DNA of 18,401 nt from NCBI GenBank assembly GCA_002340325.1, contig DDLV01000161.1:1-18401 (forward strand). The letters run 5' to 3'. Below the pieces are notes generated by a model. It ran no database searches, was not told where the DNA came from, and saw nothing but the letters and a program-made list of their open reading frames with translations. Of this stretch, positions 1 through 7,980 are shown piece after piece. This DNA comes from Glaciecola sp. UBA2563. GTDB taxonomy: Bacteria; Pseudomonadota; Gammaproteobacteria; Enterobacterales; Alteromonadaceae. Each line of letters begins with the position of its first letter. Within the stretch, counting starts at the first letter, position 1. The translations under genes were made by a program, and so were the position numbers.

Positions 1-2957
1 GATGTCATCAGAATCGGACGTAATCGTAATCTACCCGCCTCTTTAATGGCTTCCAAAGCTGTCATTCCTTTATCTTCGAGCTCTTTAGCAAATTCGATGA
101 TAAGAATGGCATTTTTCATCGCTAACCCAACGAGCACAATGAACCCGATTTGTGTGAATACATTGTTGTCACCGCCAATTAAAATCACACCTGTCATGGC
201 CGAAAGCAATGTCATTGGCACAATTAAAATAATCGCGATAGGCAATGACAAACTTTCATACTGCGCGGCTAATACCAGGAATACCAATACAACAACCAAT
301 GGAAAGATAAAGAGTGACGCGTTACCTGCCAATTTTTGTTGGAACGTTAAGTCTGTCCACTCATAGTCCATTCCAATCGGAAGCGTTTCTTCTAAAATTT
401 CGATGATTTTTGCCTCTGCCTGACCTGAGCTGAAACCCGGCGCTGGACCGCCATTGATCTCTGCAGTGGTAAAGCCGTTGTAGTGCATAACTCTGTCAGG
501 ACCGGCACTTTGCTGAACATTTAAGAACGAACCAAGCGGGATCATCTGACCAAAGGCGTTGCGCACTTTGATATCCGTAATTTGATCAGGTTCTTGTCTG
601 AATTGCTCATCAGCTTGTAAGTTAACTTGATACGTGCGTCCAAACTGATTGAAGTCATTGACGTATAGCGAACCTAAGTACGCTTGTAAGGTAGTGAATA
701 CTTCATCGATGTTAACCGCCTGACTTTTCGCTTTTGTGCGATCTAAATCGATATCAATTTGCGGTACGTTAACTTGGTAGCTGCTAAATACACCTGCCAG
801 CTCTGGCGACTGCCAAGCTTTCTGCATCACTTCTTGACTCACTCTATATAACTCTTCGTATCCAAGATTACCTTTGTCTTGTATTTGCAGACGGAAGCCG
901 CCGATTGTGCCTAAACCTTGGACAGGTGGAGGCGGAAAAATCGCGATAAACGCTTCTTGGATAGCACCAAACTGCTGATTTAAAGACTGTGCAATGGCAT
1001 GTGCAGACAAGTCATCCGTGGTTCTTTGATCAAAATCTTCAAGCGTTACAAATACAATACCGCTGCTTGAGCTGTTGGTGAAACCGTTAATATTCAATCC
1101 TGGGAAGGCCACCGCTGATTCAACACCAGGATGCGCTAGCGCAATATCTGACATTTCTCTAATCACAGCTTCGGTTCTATCCAAAGATGCAGCATCAGGT
1201 AACTGCGCAAAAGACACCAGATACATTTTGTCCTGACCTGGCACATAACCAGTAGGCGTCGATTCAAACTGATGGTACGTCAACCCAATTAAACCTGCGT
1301 ACAACACGAACACTACACCGCTCATTCGAATAAGTTTACCAATGCCATTTTGATAGGCTGTAGCAGATCGATTGAATAGACGATTAAATGGATTGAATAC
1401 AAACCGACCTAACACCTTATCCATCAATAGAGTTAGTCTATCTTTTGGTGCATCTTTGCCTTTGAGCAAAATAGCTGACAACGCTGGGCTTAACGTCAGT
1501 GAATTAATCGCTGAAATAATGGTAGAAATGGTAATAGTCAACGCAAATTGCGTATAAAACTGACCAGTTAAACCTGACATAAATGCAGTGGGTACGAATA
1601 CCGCTATCAATACCAATGTGATTGCAATGATGGGTCCTGTGACTTCGGTCATGGCTTTTTTTGTGGCCTCAATTGGCTCAAGTCCTTCATGGATATTACG
1701 CTCCACGTTTTCAACTACAACAATGGCGTCATCTACCACAATACCGATGGCCAATACCAATCCAAATAACGACAGCGCATTTAGTGAAAATCCAAGTAGA
1801 TGCATGACTGCAAGCGTACCGACTAAAGACACGGGTACGGCTACAAGTGGAATAATCGACGCTCTCCAGGTTTGTAGAAACAACACTACAACGATAACGA
1901 CTAAAGCAACTGCTTCAAGCAACGTCGTAATAACTGCATCAATAGAGCCGCGAACAAATACAGTAGGATCATAAACGATGCTGTAATCAACACCTGCTGG
2001 GAATAATGCTTTTAACTCGGCCATGCGCTCGCGCACGTTGTCAGAAATTTGAATCGCATTTGAACCTGGTGCCTGAAAGATAGGTAATGCAACAGCGGGT
2101 TTATTGTCCAATAGTGAACGAAGCGCATAAGCATTTGAGCCCATTTCAATGCGCGCTACTTCACCTAAGCGCGTAACAGCGCCGGTGTCGTCTACTTTAA
2201 TAATGATATCGGCAAATTCTTCTTCGCTTTGCAGTCTGCCCTGGACATTAATGAGAAGTTGAAAATCATTGCTGCCTGTTGGTTGCGCGCCCAATGAGCC
2301 TGCAGCCGCTTGTTGGTTCTGCTCGCGAATGGCACCTGCAATATCACTTGGATTGAGGTTAAGCGCTGCCACTTTTTCAGGATCTAGCCAGATGCGCATC
2401 GAGAACTCGCCGGCACCAAAAAGCTGTACATCACCCACACCTTCTATCTTGGCTAGCTCGTCTTTTACGTTTAACCTTGCATAATTTGATAAATACAACA
2501 TGTCGTATTGATCATTCGGGGATGTGATGTGCACCACCATTGTCAGATCAGGCGATGATTTTTGCGTGACCACACCAAGACGCTGAACTTCCTGAGGCAA
2601 TCGCGGTAAAGCTCTAGCAACACGGTTTTGGACCAATGTCGTTGCATCATCCGGGTCTGTACCAATCGCAAAGGTCAAAGTAAGCGTCATTCTGCCATCA
2701 CTGGTGGCTTGCGACGACATGTACAGTAAATCTTCGACACCCGTTATTTCCTGCTCAAGCGGCGACGCCACAGTATCGGCGATGACTTTCGGGTTAGCGC
2801 CGGGATAGTTTGCCGTAACCACAACCGTTGGCGGTACAACGTTAGGATACTCTGTAATGGGTAGTTGATTTAACGCAAGTGCACCTGAAATGAATATCAT
2901 CAATGACAGTACACCAGCGAAGATTGGACGATTAATAAAAAAGTGAGAGAAGTTCAT
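1..2957 (-). CDS. MexF-type RND efflux permease (HAE1 family), C-terminus cut by window edge
   Basis: Inner-membrane proton-driven drug exporter subunit that works with a periplasmic adaptor and an outer-membrane channel. The frame is open without a stop from the ATG at 2957 to the left edge, about 985 codons. The family usually has 1040-1060, so roughly the last 60-75 residues lie outside. The N-terminus MNFSHFFINRPIFAGVLS is the classic RND start. Around residues 404-420 GIVVDDAIVVVENVER carries the TM4 proton-relay pair (about D409, D410). The TM10 segment VGLAMKNAILIIEFAKEL keeps the relay lysine. LQTWRASIIPLVAVPVSL and the surrounding text resemble Pseudomonas MexF more than AcrB, judged from memory. 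The start lies 1 base past the adaptor stop, so the two are one operon, adaptor first. An OprN-like channel gene, if present, would be beyond the left edge. Substrates cannot be read from sequence. Confidence 0.95.
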   Translation of the reverse strand, partial: MNFSHFFINRPIFAGVLSLMIFISGALALNQLPITEYPNVVPPTVVVTANYPGANPKVIADTVASPLEQEITGVEDLLYMSSQATSDGRMTLTLTFAIGTDPDDATTLVQNRVARALPRLPQEVQRLGVVTQKSSPDLTMVVHITSPNDQYDMLYLSNYARLNVKDELAKIEGVGDVQLFGAGEFSMRIWLDPEKVAALNLNPSDIAGAIREQNQQAAAGSLGAQPTGSNDFQLLINVQGRLQSEEEFADIIIKVDDTGAVTRLGEVARIEMGSNAYALRSLLDNKPAVALPIFQAPGSNAIQISDNVRERMAELKALFPAGVDYSIVYDPTVFVRGSIDAVITTLLEAVALVVIVVVLFLQTWRASIIPLVAVPVSLVGTLAVMHLLGFSLNALSLFGLVLAIGIVVDDAIVVVENVERNIHEGLEPIEATKKAMTEVTGPIIAITLVLIAVFVPTAFMSGLTGQFYTQFALTITISTIISAINSLTLSPALSAILLKGKDAPKDRLTLLMDKVLGRFVFNPFNRLFNRSATAYQNGIGKLIRMSGVVFVLYAGLIGLTYHQFESTPTGYVPGQDKMYLVSFAQLPDAASLDRTEAVIREMSDIALAHPGVESAVAFPGLNINGFTNSSSSGIVFVTLEDFDQRTTDDLSAHAIAQSLNQQFGAIQEAFIAIFPPPPVQGLGTIGGFRLQIQDKGNLGYEELYRVSQEVMQKAWQSPELAGVFSSYQVNVPQIDIDLDRTKAKSQAVNIDEVFTTLQAYLGSLYVNDFNQFGRTYQVNLQADEQFRQEPDQITDIKVRNAFGQMIPLGSFLNVQQSAGPDRVMHYNGFTTAEINGGPAPGFSSGQAEAKIIEILEETLPIGMDYEWTDLTFQQKLAGNASLFIFPLVVVLVFLVLAAQYESLSLPIAIILIVPMTLLSAMTGVILIGGDNNVFTQIGFIVLVGLAMKNAILIIEFAKELEDKGMTALEAIKEAGRLRLRPILMT

Positions 2958-2958
2958 G

Positions 2959-4215
2959 TTAGCCTCCAATCACGTTAGTCATAACACGCTCAGCATTTGC
3001 TGTTTGTGTTTGATCATTGCTTGTATCGATGCCCAACTGCGTTTGTTGAATAGCCGCGATAGTTTCTACACTTGCCATATCCACAATGATAGGGTTTATA
3101 GTTGCTCCCGGGCGAACACGCTGTAAACCGTTGACAACTATCATGTCTTCTGCCGTCAGACCGGATTTAACAATACGCAGTCCATTGAGCTTTTCACCTA
3201 AATCCACCGCCCGATATTCAACAGTATTTTCGTCGTTTACTACCAGTACGAATTTGTTGTTCAGGTCAGTCCCTATCGCTTTATCATCAATCAGGATACC
3301 GTCATAGCTCGCACTTCCAACAAGTTTAATGCGAGAAAACAGTCCAGGTATGAAAGTACCGTCTGTATTGTCAAATACCGCTCGTCCTCTAATCGTTCCG
3401 CTGGTAGGGTTGATGCTATTGTCTACGAAATCGATGTAACCTTGATAAGGATAATCATTGTCTGTTGCAAGCCCCATCAGGACAATGTTCTGATGTTCTC
3501 TTGAACTCTTACGCGTGCCATTTCTAGCAAGTTTTGCATAGTGCAAATAGGTTTGCTCATCAGCGTCAAAGTACGCGTGAACAGTATCCATTGAAACGAG
3601 GCTCGTCAATTCAGATTGACCTGCATTTACAAAGTTGCCTTTTGTGACCAAAGCTCTGGAAACACGGCCAGAAATGGGCGCTTCAACATTTGTAAAACTC
3701 AGTTGCAATCTAGCTTGCTCAAGTGATGCTTCAATTTCTTTGATTGCCGCTTGCGATTCTTTAAGTTGTGCAGCTCTTGAATCGAGTAACTCTTGAGAAA
3801 TCGCATTAGTTGTAATTAATTTAGCTGCTCGGTTATATTCAGATTCTGCTAGCGTCAATTGCGCTTGTGCAGAGATTAACGCAGCTTCGTGACGTTTAAC
3901 TTCGCTAACGAATGACCTGTCATCAATTTTAAATAATACATCGCCTGCATTGACGATTGCGCCTTCTTTAAACATGACCTGATCAATATAACCAGAAACA
4001 CGTGGACGCAAATGCACAGTCTCAGGCGCTTCTAACCGACCTGTGAAGGTGTCCCATTCTGTTATGCGTTCATTTACCACTTGTGCAACAGAAACTTCAG
4101 GCAAATAGGCTGGCAGATCTGTATCAGCTTGATTGTCAACGTTTAAGCCACACGCACTGACGATGAGTGCGAGTGACAATATCGTTGTCGTTTTTAACTT
4201 GGGTAGTACGCTCAT
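2959..4215 (-). CDS. MexE-type RND efflux periplasmic adaptor (membrane fusion protein), lipoprotein
   Basis: Bridges the RND permease to an outer-membrane channel. The 418-residue length is usual for the family. The N-terminus MSVLPKLKTTTILSLALIVSACG ends in a clear lipobox (VSAC, cysteine at 22), so it should be an inner-membrane-anchored lipoprotein. The order is a beta-barrel start (EWDTFTGRLEAPETVHLRPR), a lipoyl-like half motif (GYIDQVMFKEGAIVNAGDVLFKID), a helical hairpin (about 88-148), the second lipoyl half (APISGRVSRALVTKGNFV) and C-terminal barrel domains (NPTSGTIRGRAVFDN; VNGLQRVRPG). These segments are close to MexE of Pseudomonas as I remember it. A strong ribosome site GAGGAG lies 6 bases before the ATG. 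The permease starts right after the stop, and a LysR gene is divergent upstream. Confidence 0.95.
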   Translation of the reverse strand: MSVLPKLKTTTILSLALIVSACGLNVDNQADTDLPAYLPEVSVAQVVNERITEWDTFTGRLEAPETVHLRPRVSGYIDQVMFKEGAIVNAGDVLFKIDDRSFVSEVKRHEAALISAQAQLTLAESEYNRAAKLITTNAISQELLDSRAAQLKESQAAIKEIEASLEQARLQLSFTNVEAPISGRVSRALVTKGNFVNAGQSELTSLVSMDTVHAYFDADEQTYLHYAKLARNGTRKSSREHQNIVLMGLATDNDYPYQGYIDFVDNSINPTSGTIRGRAVFDNTDGTFIPGLFSRIKLVGSASYDGILIDDKAIGTDLNNKFVLVVNDENTVEYRAVDLGEKLNGLRIVKSGLTAEDMIVVNGLQRVRPGATINPIIVDMASVETIAAIQQTQLGIDTSNDQTQTANAERVMTNVIGG

Positions 4216-4358
4216 TATTTGCTCCTCAACAAATATCTTTTAATGATTTGACGAGGCTTATTATCGGTACTAAATTCATAATAAAATAATTATATGATTA
4301 TATAAAACACATCATATTAATTTATGTATTATGAATTATGCGTGACTAGTGAAACGTT
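4216..4358 (-). promoter_or_regulatory. AT-rich promoter region of the efflux operon
   Basis: Spacer between the adaptor gene and the palindromic element. Read on the minus strand it contains two exact TATAAT hexamers (4302-4297 and 4294-4289), each a possible -10. No good -35 lies at the right distance, which fits activator dependence. A perfect 11-bp inverted repeat, AATTCATAATA, at 4273-4283 and complementary at 4327-4337, flanks the TATAAT cluster and could be regulator contact sites. LysR-type proteins normally bind in such divergent spacers. Assignment of the sites to the neighbouring LysR protein is inference. Confidence 0.45.
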
Positions 4359-4521
4359 AATGCTGTTTGCTTAAGCGATGAAGCGTCAAAGCGGAGGTAT
4401 GTTTACATATAAAAGCGTGTGAGCACATGGATGTGCGAACCCGAGCGAACAGGGACGTTGTACAGCGACTTTTAGATGTAAACATGCCACAGCTAGATTT
4501 ATTGCTTAAGGGAACAGCATT
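4359..4521. repeat. 163-bp imperfect palindromic element (possible miniature mobile or dispersed repeat)
   Basis: Left arm 4359-4415 pairs with right arm 4469-4521. AATGCTGTT at 4359-4367 matches the complement of 4513-4521 exactly. CTTAAGC at 4370-4376 is mirrored at 4504-4510. The inner block GTATGTTTACATATAAAAG (4397-4415) matches the complement of 4469-4487 with two differences. The 53-base centre contains a further hairpin, GCACAT-GG-ATGTGC (4423-4436), and two GCGAAC copies (4435-4440, 4445-4450). AGTGAAA occurs just outside both ends (4348-4354 and 4523-4529), which could be a target duplication, although its spacing to the arms is unequal (4 bases versus 1). No transposase is present. 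It ends about 20 bases before the LysR start codon. Confidence 0.75.
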
Positions 4522-4541
4522 GAGTGAAAAGGTGAATAACA

Positions 4542-5492
4542 TTGCGTACACAGGAATTGAATTTATTAATGATTTTTGATGCTGTCATGACTGAAGGCTC
4601 GATAACAAGGGCGTCTGAACGACTGGCGATGACGCAACCTGCGGTTTCAAATGCGGTATCTAGAATGCGTCACGTATGGAAAGACGAGCTGTTTGTCAAA
4701 GATGGCCGTAACATCCAGCCAACACTTTACGCGCAAAACCTATGGCGGGAAATTAGAGAGCCGCTAGAAATGCTTAACAATGCAGTAACGCCCGATGTCT
4801 TTGAGCCAGAAACATCGACACGAACATTCAAGATTGCGTTGGCGGATGCGGTTGTTGATATCGCGTGGAAGGAACTTCGGCAAACTATCGAAAACGAAGC
4901 ACCGCTAATCAACATCCACGCCATCCCCTATACCATTGTCAATGGCGAGCAGGTGCTAATTGATGCGGAAGTTGATATGGTGATTGGTGCTTCTAACGCA
5001 ATCGTTTCTCCCGTCATACTTAGTGAGCACCTTTTCAAACCCGAGTATTTAGTAATCATGCGCAAACACCATCCACTTGCAAAATGTAACCTAGGACTAA
5101 AAGAGTTTGCAGATGCGCCGCATTTACTGGTATCTCTTTCGGGCGATGTTACGGGTTTTACCGACCAAGTCCTTGCGCAACAAGGGTTGAAACGGAGAAT
5201 TGCGATGTCAGTCAATCACTTTGCCGCCGTTGGAGAGCTGATTAAAACCAGTGACTTGATTGCTGTAGTGCCACCCACTGCGGTTGAAAAAGCGATCTTC
5301 AGTGGTGATATTATTGCGATGAAGCCACCAATTGAAATTAACGTGGCATCAGTGAGCTGTATGTGGCACAAACGTCAGCAAAAAGACGGTGGACTCTGCT
5401 GGTTGCGACAAAAGCTAGTCAACATCATTAAAATGCATGCCGAAGAGCATTATCAAAAACTAGGGAAGCTGATGAAAACCTGGTGTGATTAA
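4542..5492 (+). CDS. LysR-type transcriptional regulator, MexT/NodD-like, probable regulator of the divergent efflux operon
   Basis: DNA-binding regulator of 316 residues. The N-terminal winged helix-turn-helix (about residues 5-65) shows the family pattern ELNLLMIFDAVMTEGSITRA, with SERLAMTQPAVSNAVSRMR as helix 2-recognition helix and ELFVKDGR as wing. The rest (about 90-295) is the two-lobed periplasmic-binding-like effector domain. The segment LLVSLSGDVTGFTDQVLAQQG resembles the equivalent region of MexT by memory. The start is TTG at 4542. AGGTG sits 7 bases before it, a TGA is in frame at 4533, and the next in-frame ATG (4569) would cut into the HTH. In Pseudomonas, MexT lies beside and activates mexEF-oprN. 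Here the orientation is divergent, typical for LysR genes. The palindromic element ends almost at its ribosome site, so its promoter must lie inside or upstream of that element. Confidence 0.9.
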   Translation: MRTQELNLLMIFDAVMTEGSITRASERLAMTQPAVSNAVSRMRHVWKDELFVKDGRNIQPTLYAQNLWREIREPLEMLNNAVTPDVFEPETSTRTFKIALADAVVDIAWKELRQTIENEAPLINIHAIPYTIVNGEQVLIDAEVDMVIGASNAIVSPVILSEHLFKPEYLVIMRKHHPLAKCNLGLKEFADAPHLLVSLSGDVTGFTDQVLAQQGLKRRIAMSVNHFAAVGELIKTSDLIAVVPPTAVEKAIFSGDIIAMKPPIEINVASVSCMWHKRQQKDGGLCWLRQKLVNIIKMHAEEHYQKLGKLMKTWCD

Positions 5493-5525
5493 CCTGAAGC
5501 AGGTAGACGGCGCCAATGACAATTT

Positions 5526-6692
5526 TTATGTGTTTTTTGATTTAAGTACCCAAGAAAGCACCAGCAATAATACGCAAATGAGCATGCCGACTTGTGTAGA
5601 ACCGCTAAGTATTTGCATATTGTAATACTGAACTAACACCCCCGCGAGAATAGCCGCCCAAGCAAAACCACTGGTAATTACCGGTGCAGCTATTGCTGCC
5701 CATTTACCCTGAGCATCACATTTTCCTGCCATATACAACAAAATAGGAAAACTGAACTGCAGTGAAATGACCGCCAGTAATAATGCCAATAGGAATATCG
5801 TAGGTGAAATACTATCAATGGCAATCGTCCAGCCAATGGCGCATGCGATAAATGCACAAAACAGCGGTAGTTCACACCCGATTTTTTGCGCAACAAGGCC
5901 ACCTGCAAGGCAAGCAAAAGCAGACACAAAAAGAATAATGCAGATGGTATTACCTGCATACTGGTAATCCATACCAAGTTCAGCTGCCTTGCTAAACATA
6001 AATGCAAACCCTTGGCCACTGAACGTAACAAAACTAACGCCCATTGAAATAATAATGAAAGGCCTCAAAGAAAAGCTAAAGGGGATCGCTGGTGATTTGG
6101 TTTTGTGCGCCACAGTCGAGTCTGCTTTATATCTGTACATCAGTCCCCAATAAAGCGCACATAACGCAGCACTGAAAACAAATCCGCCAACCATTTGATG
6201 ATAAGTAACGGCAATACTTGCTGCTGGCACCATGACAGACATTAAGGCGACACAAACAGTATCAACAATTCCAAAAATCGTGCCCGAAGCTTTTATTTTA
6301 GCTATACGCGATGATGTTAGTCCCATCAATACTCCAACACCAACGCCACTTAGCAGTTGTAAGAACAGCAAGAAAGACGCTACGCTGAAATATACAGCAC
6401 CCATTAATTGTGATGCTACAAGCACAAAGCCAGATACGGTGACCAACCTGTTATAGCTGAAGCGATAGAGGAGCAAAGGCATGAGTAGCGCCGCTAGTGA
6501 AATACCCACAAATGGCATTGCCGCAATCCAACCGCTTAAGCTTGCTGAGTATTGCGTTTCCACCATCAATTGCGTGATAAAAAGTGGTTTCACTGAGCTA
6601 AATAGCGTAGACATTGTAAATGCAGCACCTGCTGCGACAATTAGCGTTAGATGCCCTTTAATTGAAGATGCAGGAGCTGAGTGATTTTCCAT
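5526..6692 (-). CDS. MFS transporter, substrate unknown
   Basis: Inner-membrane permease of 388 residues, within the 380-420 usual for twelve-helix major facilitator proteins. The translation alternates hydrophobic spans with short charged loops. A longer polar central linker, MYRYKADSTVAHKTKSPAIP (about 186-205), separates the N and C halves as expected for MFS. No antiporter signature that would name a substrate was recognised. The start ATG at 6692 lies 42 bases past the stop of the upstream 2-oxoglutarate oxygenase on the same strand, so the two probably form an operon, the permease serving the import or export of that enzyme's substrate or product. The ribosome site is weak. Its 3' end converges on the LysR gene with a 33-base gap and no obvious terminator. 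Confidence 0.85.
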   Translation of the reverse strand: MENHSAPASSIKGHLTLIVAAGAAFTMSTLFSSVKPLFITQLMVETQYSASLSGWIAAMPFVGISLAALLMPLLLYRFSYNRLVTVSGFVLVASQLMGAVYFSVASFLLFLQLLSGVGVGVLMGLTSSRIAKIKASGTIFGIVDTVCVALMSVMVPAASIAVTYHQMVGGFVFSAALCALYWGLMYRYKADSTVAHKTKSPAIPFSFSLRPFIIISMGVSFVTFSGQGFAFMFSKAAELGMDYQYAGNTICIILFVSAFACLAGGLVAQKIGCELPLFCAFIACAIGWTIAIDSISPTIFLLALLLAVISLQFSFPILLYMAGKCDAQGKWAAIAAPVITSGFAWAAILAGVLVQYYNMQILSGSTQVGMLICVLLLVLSWVLKSKNT

Positions 6693-6734
6693 TCTTTATG
6701 TCTGTGATGAGTTAGCGCTTAATGAAAATAGGGA

Positions 6735-7643
6735 TTAGCTTTGTTGTACAAATCGTTCTTTATGACTAGCATCCAATTTATCTTGAATGTGTTTTCCAGC
6801 GGTTACCGTCGCAAACTGGCAAGGATTGTTATCGGTAATGCAGGAGCTTAGAGGCGAAACTTCGGTATCGCTATCCGGATCAATAAAAAAAGCAATAGAA
6901 TAGCGGGCGCGTCCAGTTGTTGATGGCTTGACTCTATGCAAGGTGGAGCGATACACACCATTTGTCCAACGTTCCAGTAAATCACCACAGTTCACTACTG
7001 CAGCGTCTTCTGATGGCGGAACATCGATCCACTTATCTTCACAGTCCAATACCTGTAAGCCTCCCACGCTATCTTGGAAGACAAATGTCATAAATCCATA
7101 ATCGGTATGCGCGCCGGCACCCAGCTGTTGTTCTTTTACTTGCTCGATAGTTTGCGCAGGATAGTAAAGCAAACGCAGTGTTATGTTTTGTCCGCTGTGT
7201 GCAGAGGAAAAATAATCCTCTGCTACTTCCAACTGCTTGGCCATTTCTCGTTGAACTCGGAAAACGCAATCAAGTACATTGTTATAAAACTGAGTCATTG
7301 TCACTTTGAAGCTATCACTTGGCCAACGATCATCGGAGAGACACGCATGAAGAATGTTGCGCATGGTGAAGGTTTCTTTTAAATCCGCAGGCGACGTTGG
7401 ATCTAAGTTCTCCTGCAATAGCCCTTGATAACCAAAGTTTTCAGTAGCAGACCTATAATTACATCGCGTTTTCGCCCCTGCATCACTGCCAAAGAACGTT
7501 CTACTTTCTTCAAACACTTGTCTTAACAGGCCTTGATCAATCCCAAATTCTTTAAGCTGCATAAAGCCAATACTGCTTAACGATTGATGAATTACTTGAC
7601 CGGGATCTTTTTCTTCAGAAAAATTTATAGTTGGTAATGCCAT
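6735..7643 (-). CDS. 2-oxoglutarate/Fe(II)-dependent oxygenase, isopenicillin N synthase family
   Basis: Cytosolic non-haem iron oxygenase. The 302-residue protein keeps the whole metal and cosubstrate set: HxD in GAHTDYGFMTF (H179, D181), the distal histidine in STLHRV (H236), and the 2OG-binding RxS in RARYSIAF (R247, S249). The N-terminal DIOX_N-like region (about 3-100) includes SSIGFMQLKEFGI, comparable to the GF(Y/F) element of the family. An in-frame TTG at 7661 would add six residues, but AAGGA lies 7 bases before the ATG at 7643, so I chose the ATG. It is the first gene of a probable two-gene operon with the MFS permease and divergent from the malic enzyme. The family spans antibiotic, hormone and amino-acid oxidations, so the substrate is open. 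Confidence 0.9.
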   Translation of the reverse strand: MALPTINFSEEKDPGQVIHQSLSSIGFMQLKEFGIDQGLLRQVFEESRTFFGSDAGAKTRCNYRSATENFGYQGLLQENLDPTSPADLKETFTMRNILHACLSDDRWPSDSFKVTMTQFYNNVLDCVFRVQREMAKQLEVAEDYFSSAHSGQNITLRLLYYPAQTIEQVKEQQLGAGAHTDYGFMTFVFQDSVGGLQVLDCEDKWIDVPPSEDAAVVNCGDLLERWTNGVYRSTLHRVKPSTTGRARYSIAFFIDPDSDTEVSPLSSCITDNNPCQFATVTAGKHIQDKLDASHKERFVQQS

Positions 7644-7980
7644 TTCGCGTTCCTTCGACAAATTCTTTGACTAGAGGCTTTAGGCCAATGACAGTTGACC
7701 TTTAAGATATAGTTAAAACATTTCGTATAAACCTGTAAAGCAAATCACAGGCCATTAGCCACTTCAACCATTTTTTGACACGTAGAGCCATTAATTACAT
7801 GACGTTCAGCACCTAAATAGTGCGTTGATATTGCTTTTGTAAGACTATTGCACCACAACACCGACTAAAATCTCGAGTGGCACAAGAATAATCATTTGTA
7901 GTTTGCAAACAGATGGTTAGAATCTACTGCCCAGCTTTTTTGAAAGCAAAACCGTCTTGGAAACATGAATTGAGAGCAGT
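7644..7980. promoter_or_regulatory. Divergent spacer between the 2OG oxygenase and malic enzyme genes
   Basis: About 340 bases with no convincing gene on either strand. It must hold both divergent promoters. The only promoter I can place is the malic enzyme one near 7896-7923, listed separately. On the oxygenase side AT-rich stretches (7700-7735) could hold a -10, but no hexamer pair stands out. No RNA gene or repeat is visible. Confidence 0.4.
7896..7923 (+). promoter_or_regulatory. Predicted malic enzyme promoter with an embedded palindrome
   Basis: A -35-like TTGTAG (7896-7901, 4 of 6 to consensus) and a -10-like TAGAAT (7918-7923, 5 of 6) are 16 bases apart, giving a start near 7930 and a leader of about 50 bases. 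The perfect 10-bp palindrome GTTTGCAAAC (7901-7910) lies between the two hexamers, where a bound protein would block polymerase. The operator role is inference. Confidence 0.4.

Noticed and set aside
46..2484. Several plus-strand frames opposite the RND permease (for example 46-366, 1372-1557, 1588-1974)
   Set aside because: They are antisense to a clear, continuous permease frame and have low-complexity translations.
4359..4521. Integron attC-like site
   Set aside because: It lacks the GTTRRRY / RYYYAAC end boxes and has no integrase or cassette array nearby.
4357..4551. 64-residue minus-strand reading frame across the palindromic element
   Set aside because: It lies almost wholly in the palindrome, has no ribosome site and starts inside the LysR gene. 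Its composition follows the repeat, not a protein.
5493..5525. Possible bidirectional terminator between the LysR and MFS genes
   Set aside because: Only CCTG-AAG-CAGG pairs; the stem is too short and no T-run follows directly.
7074..7382. 102-residue plus-strand frame
   Set aside because: It is antisense to the oxygenase, whose active-site motifs lie in the same stretch.
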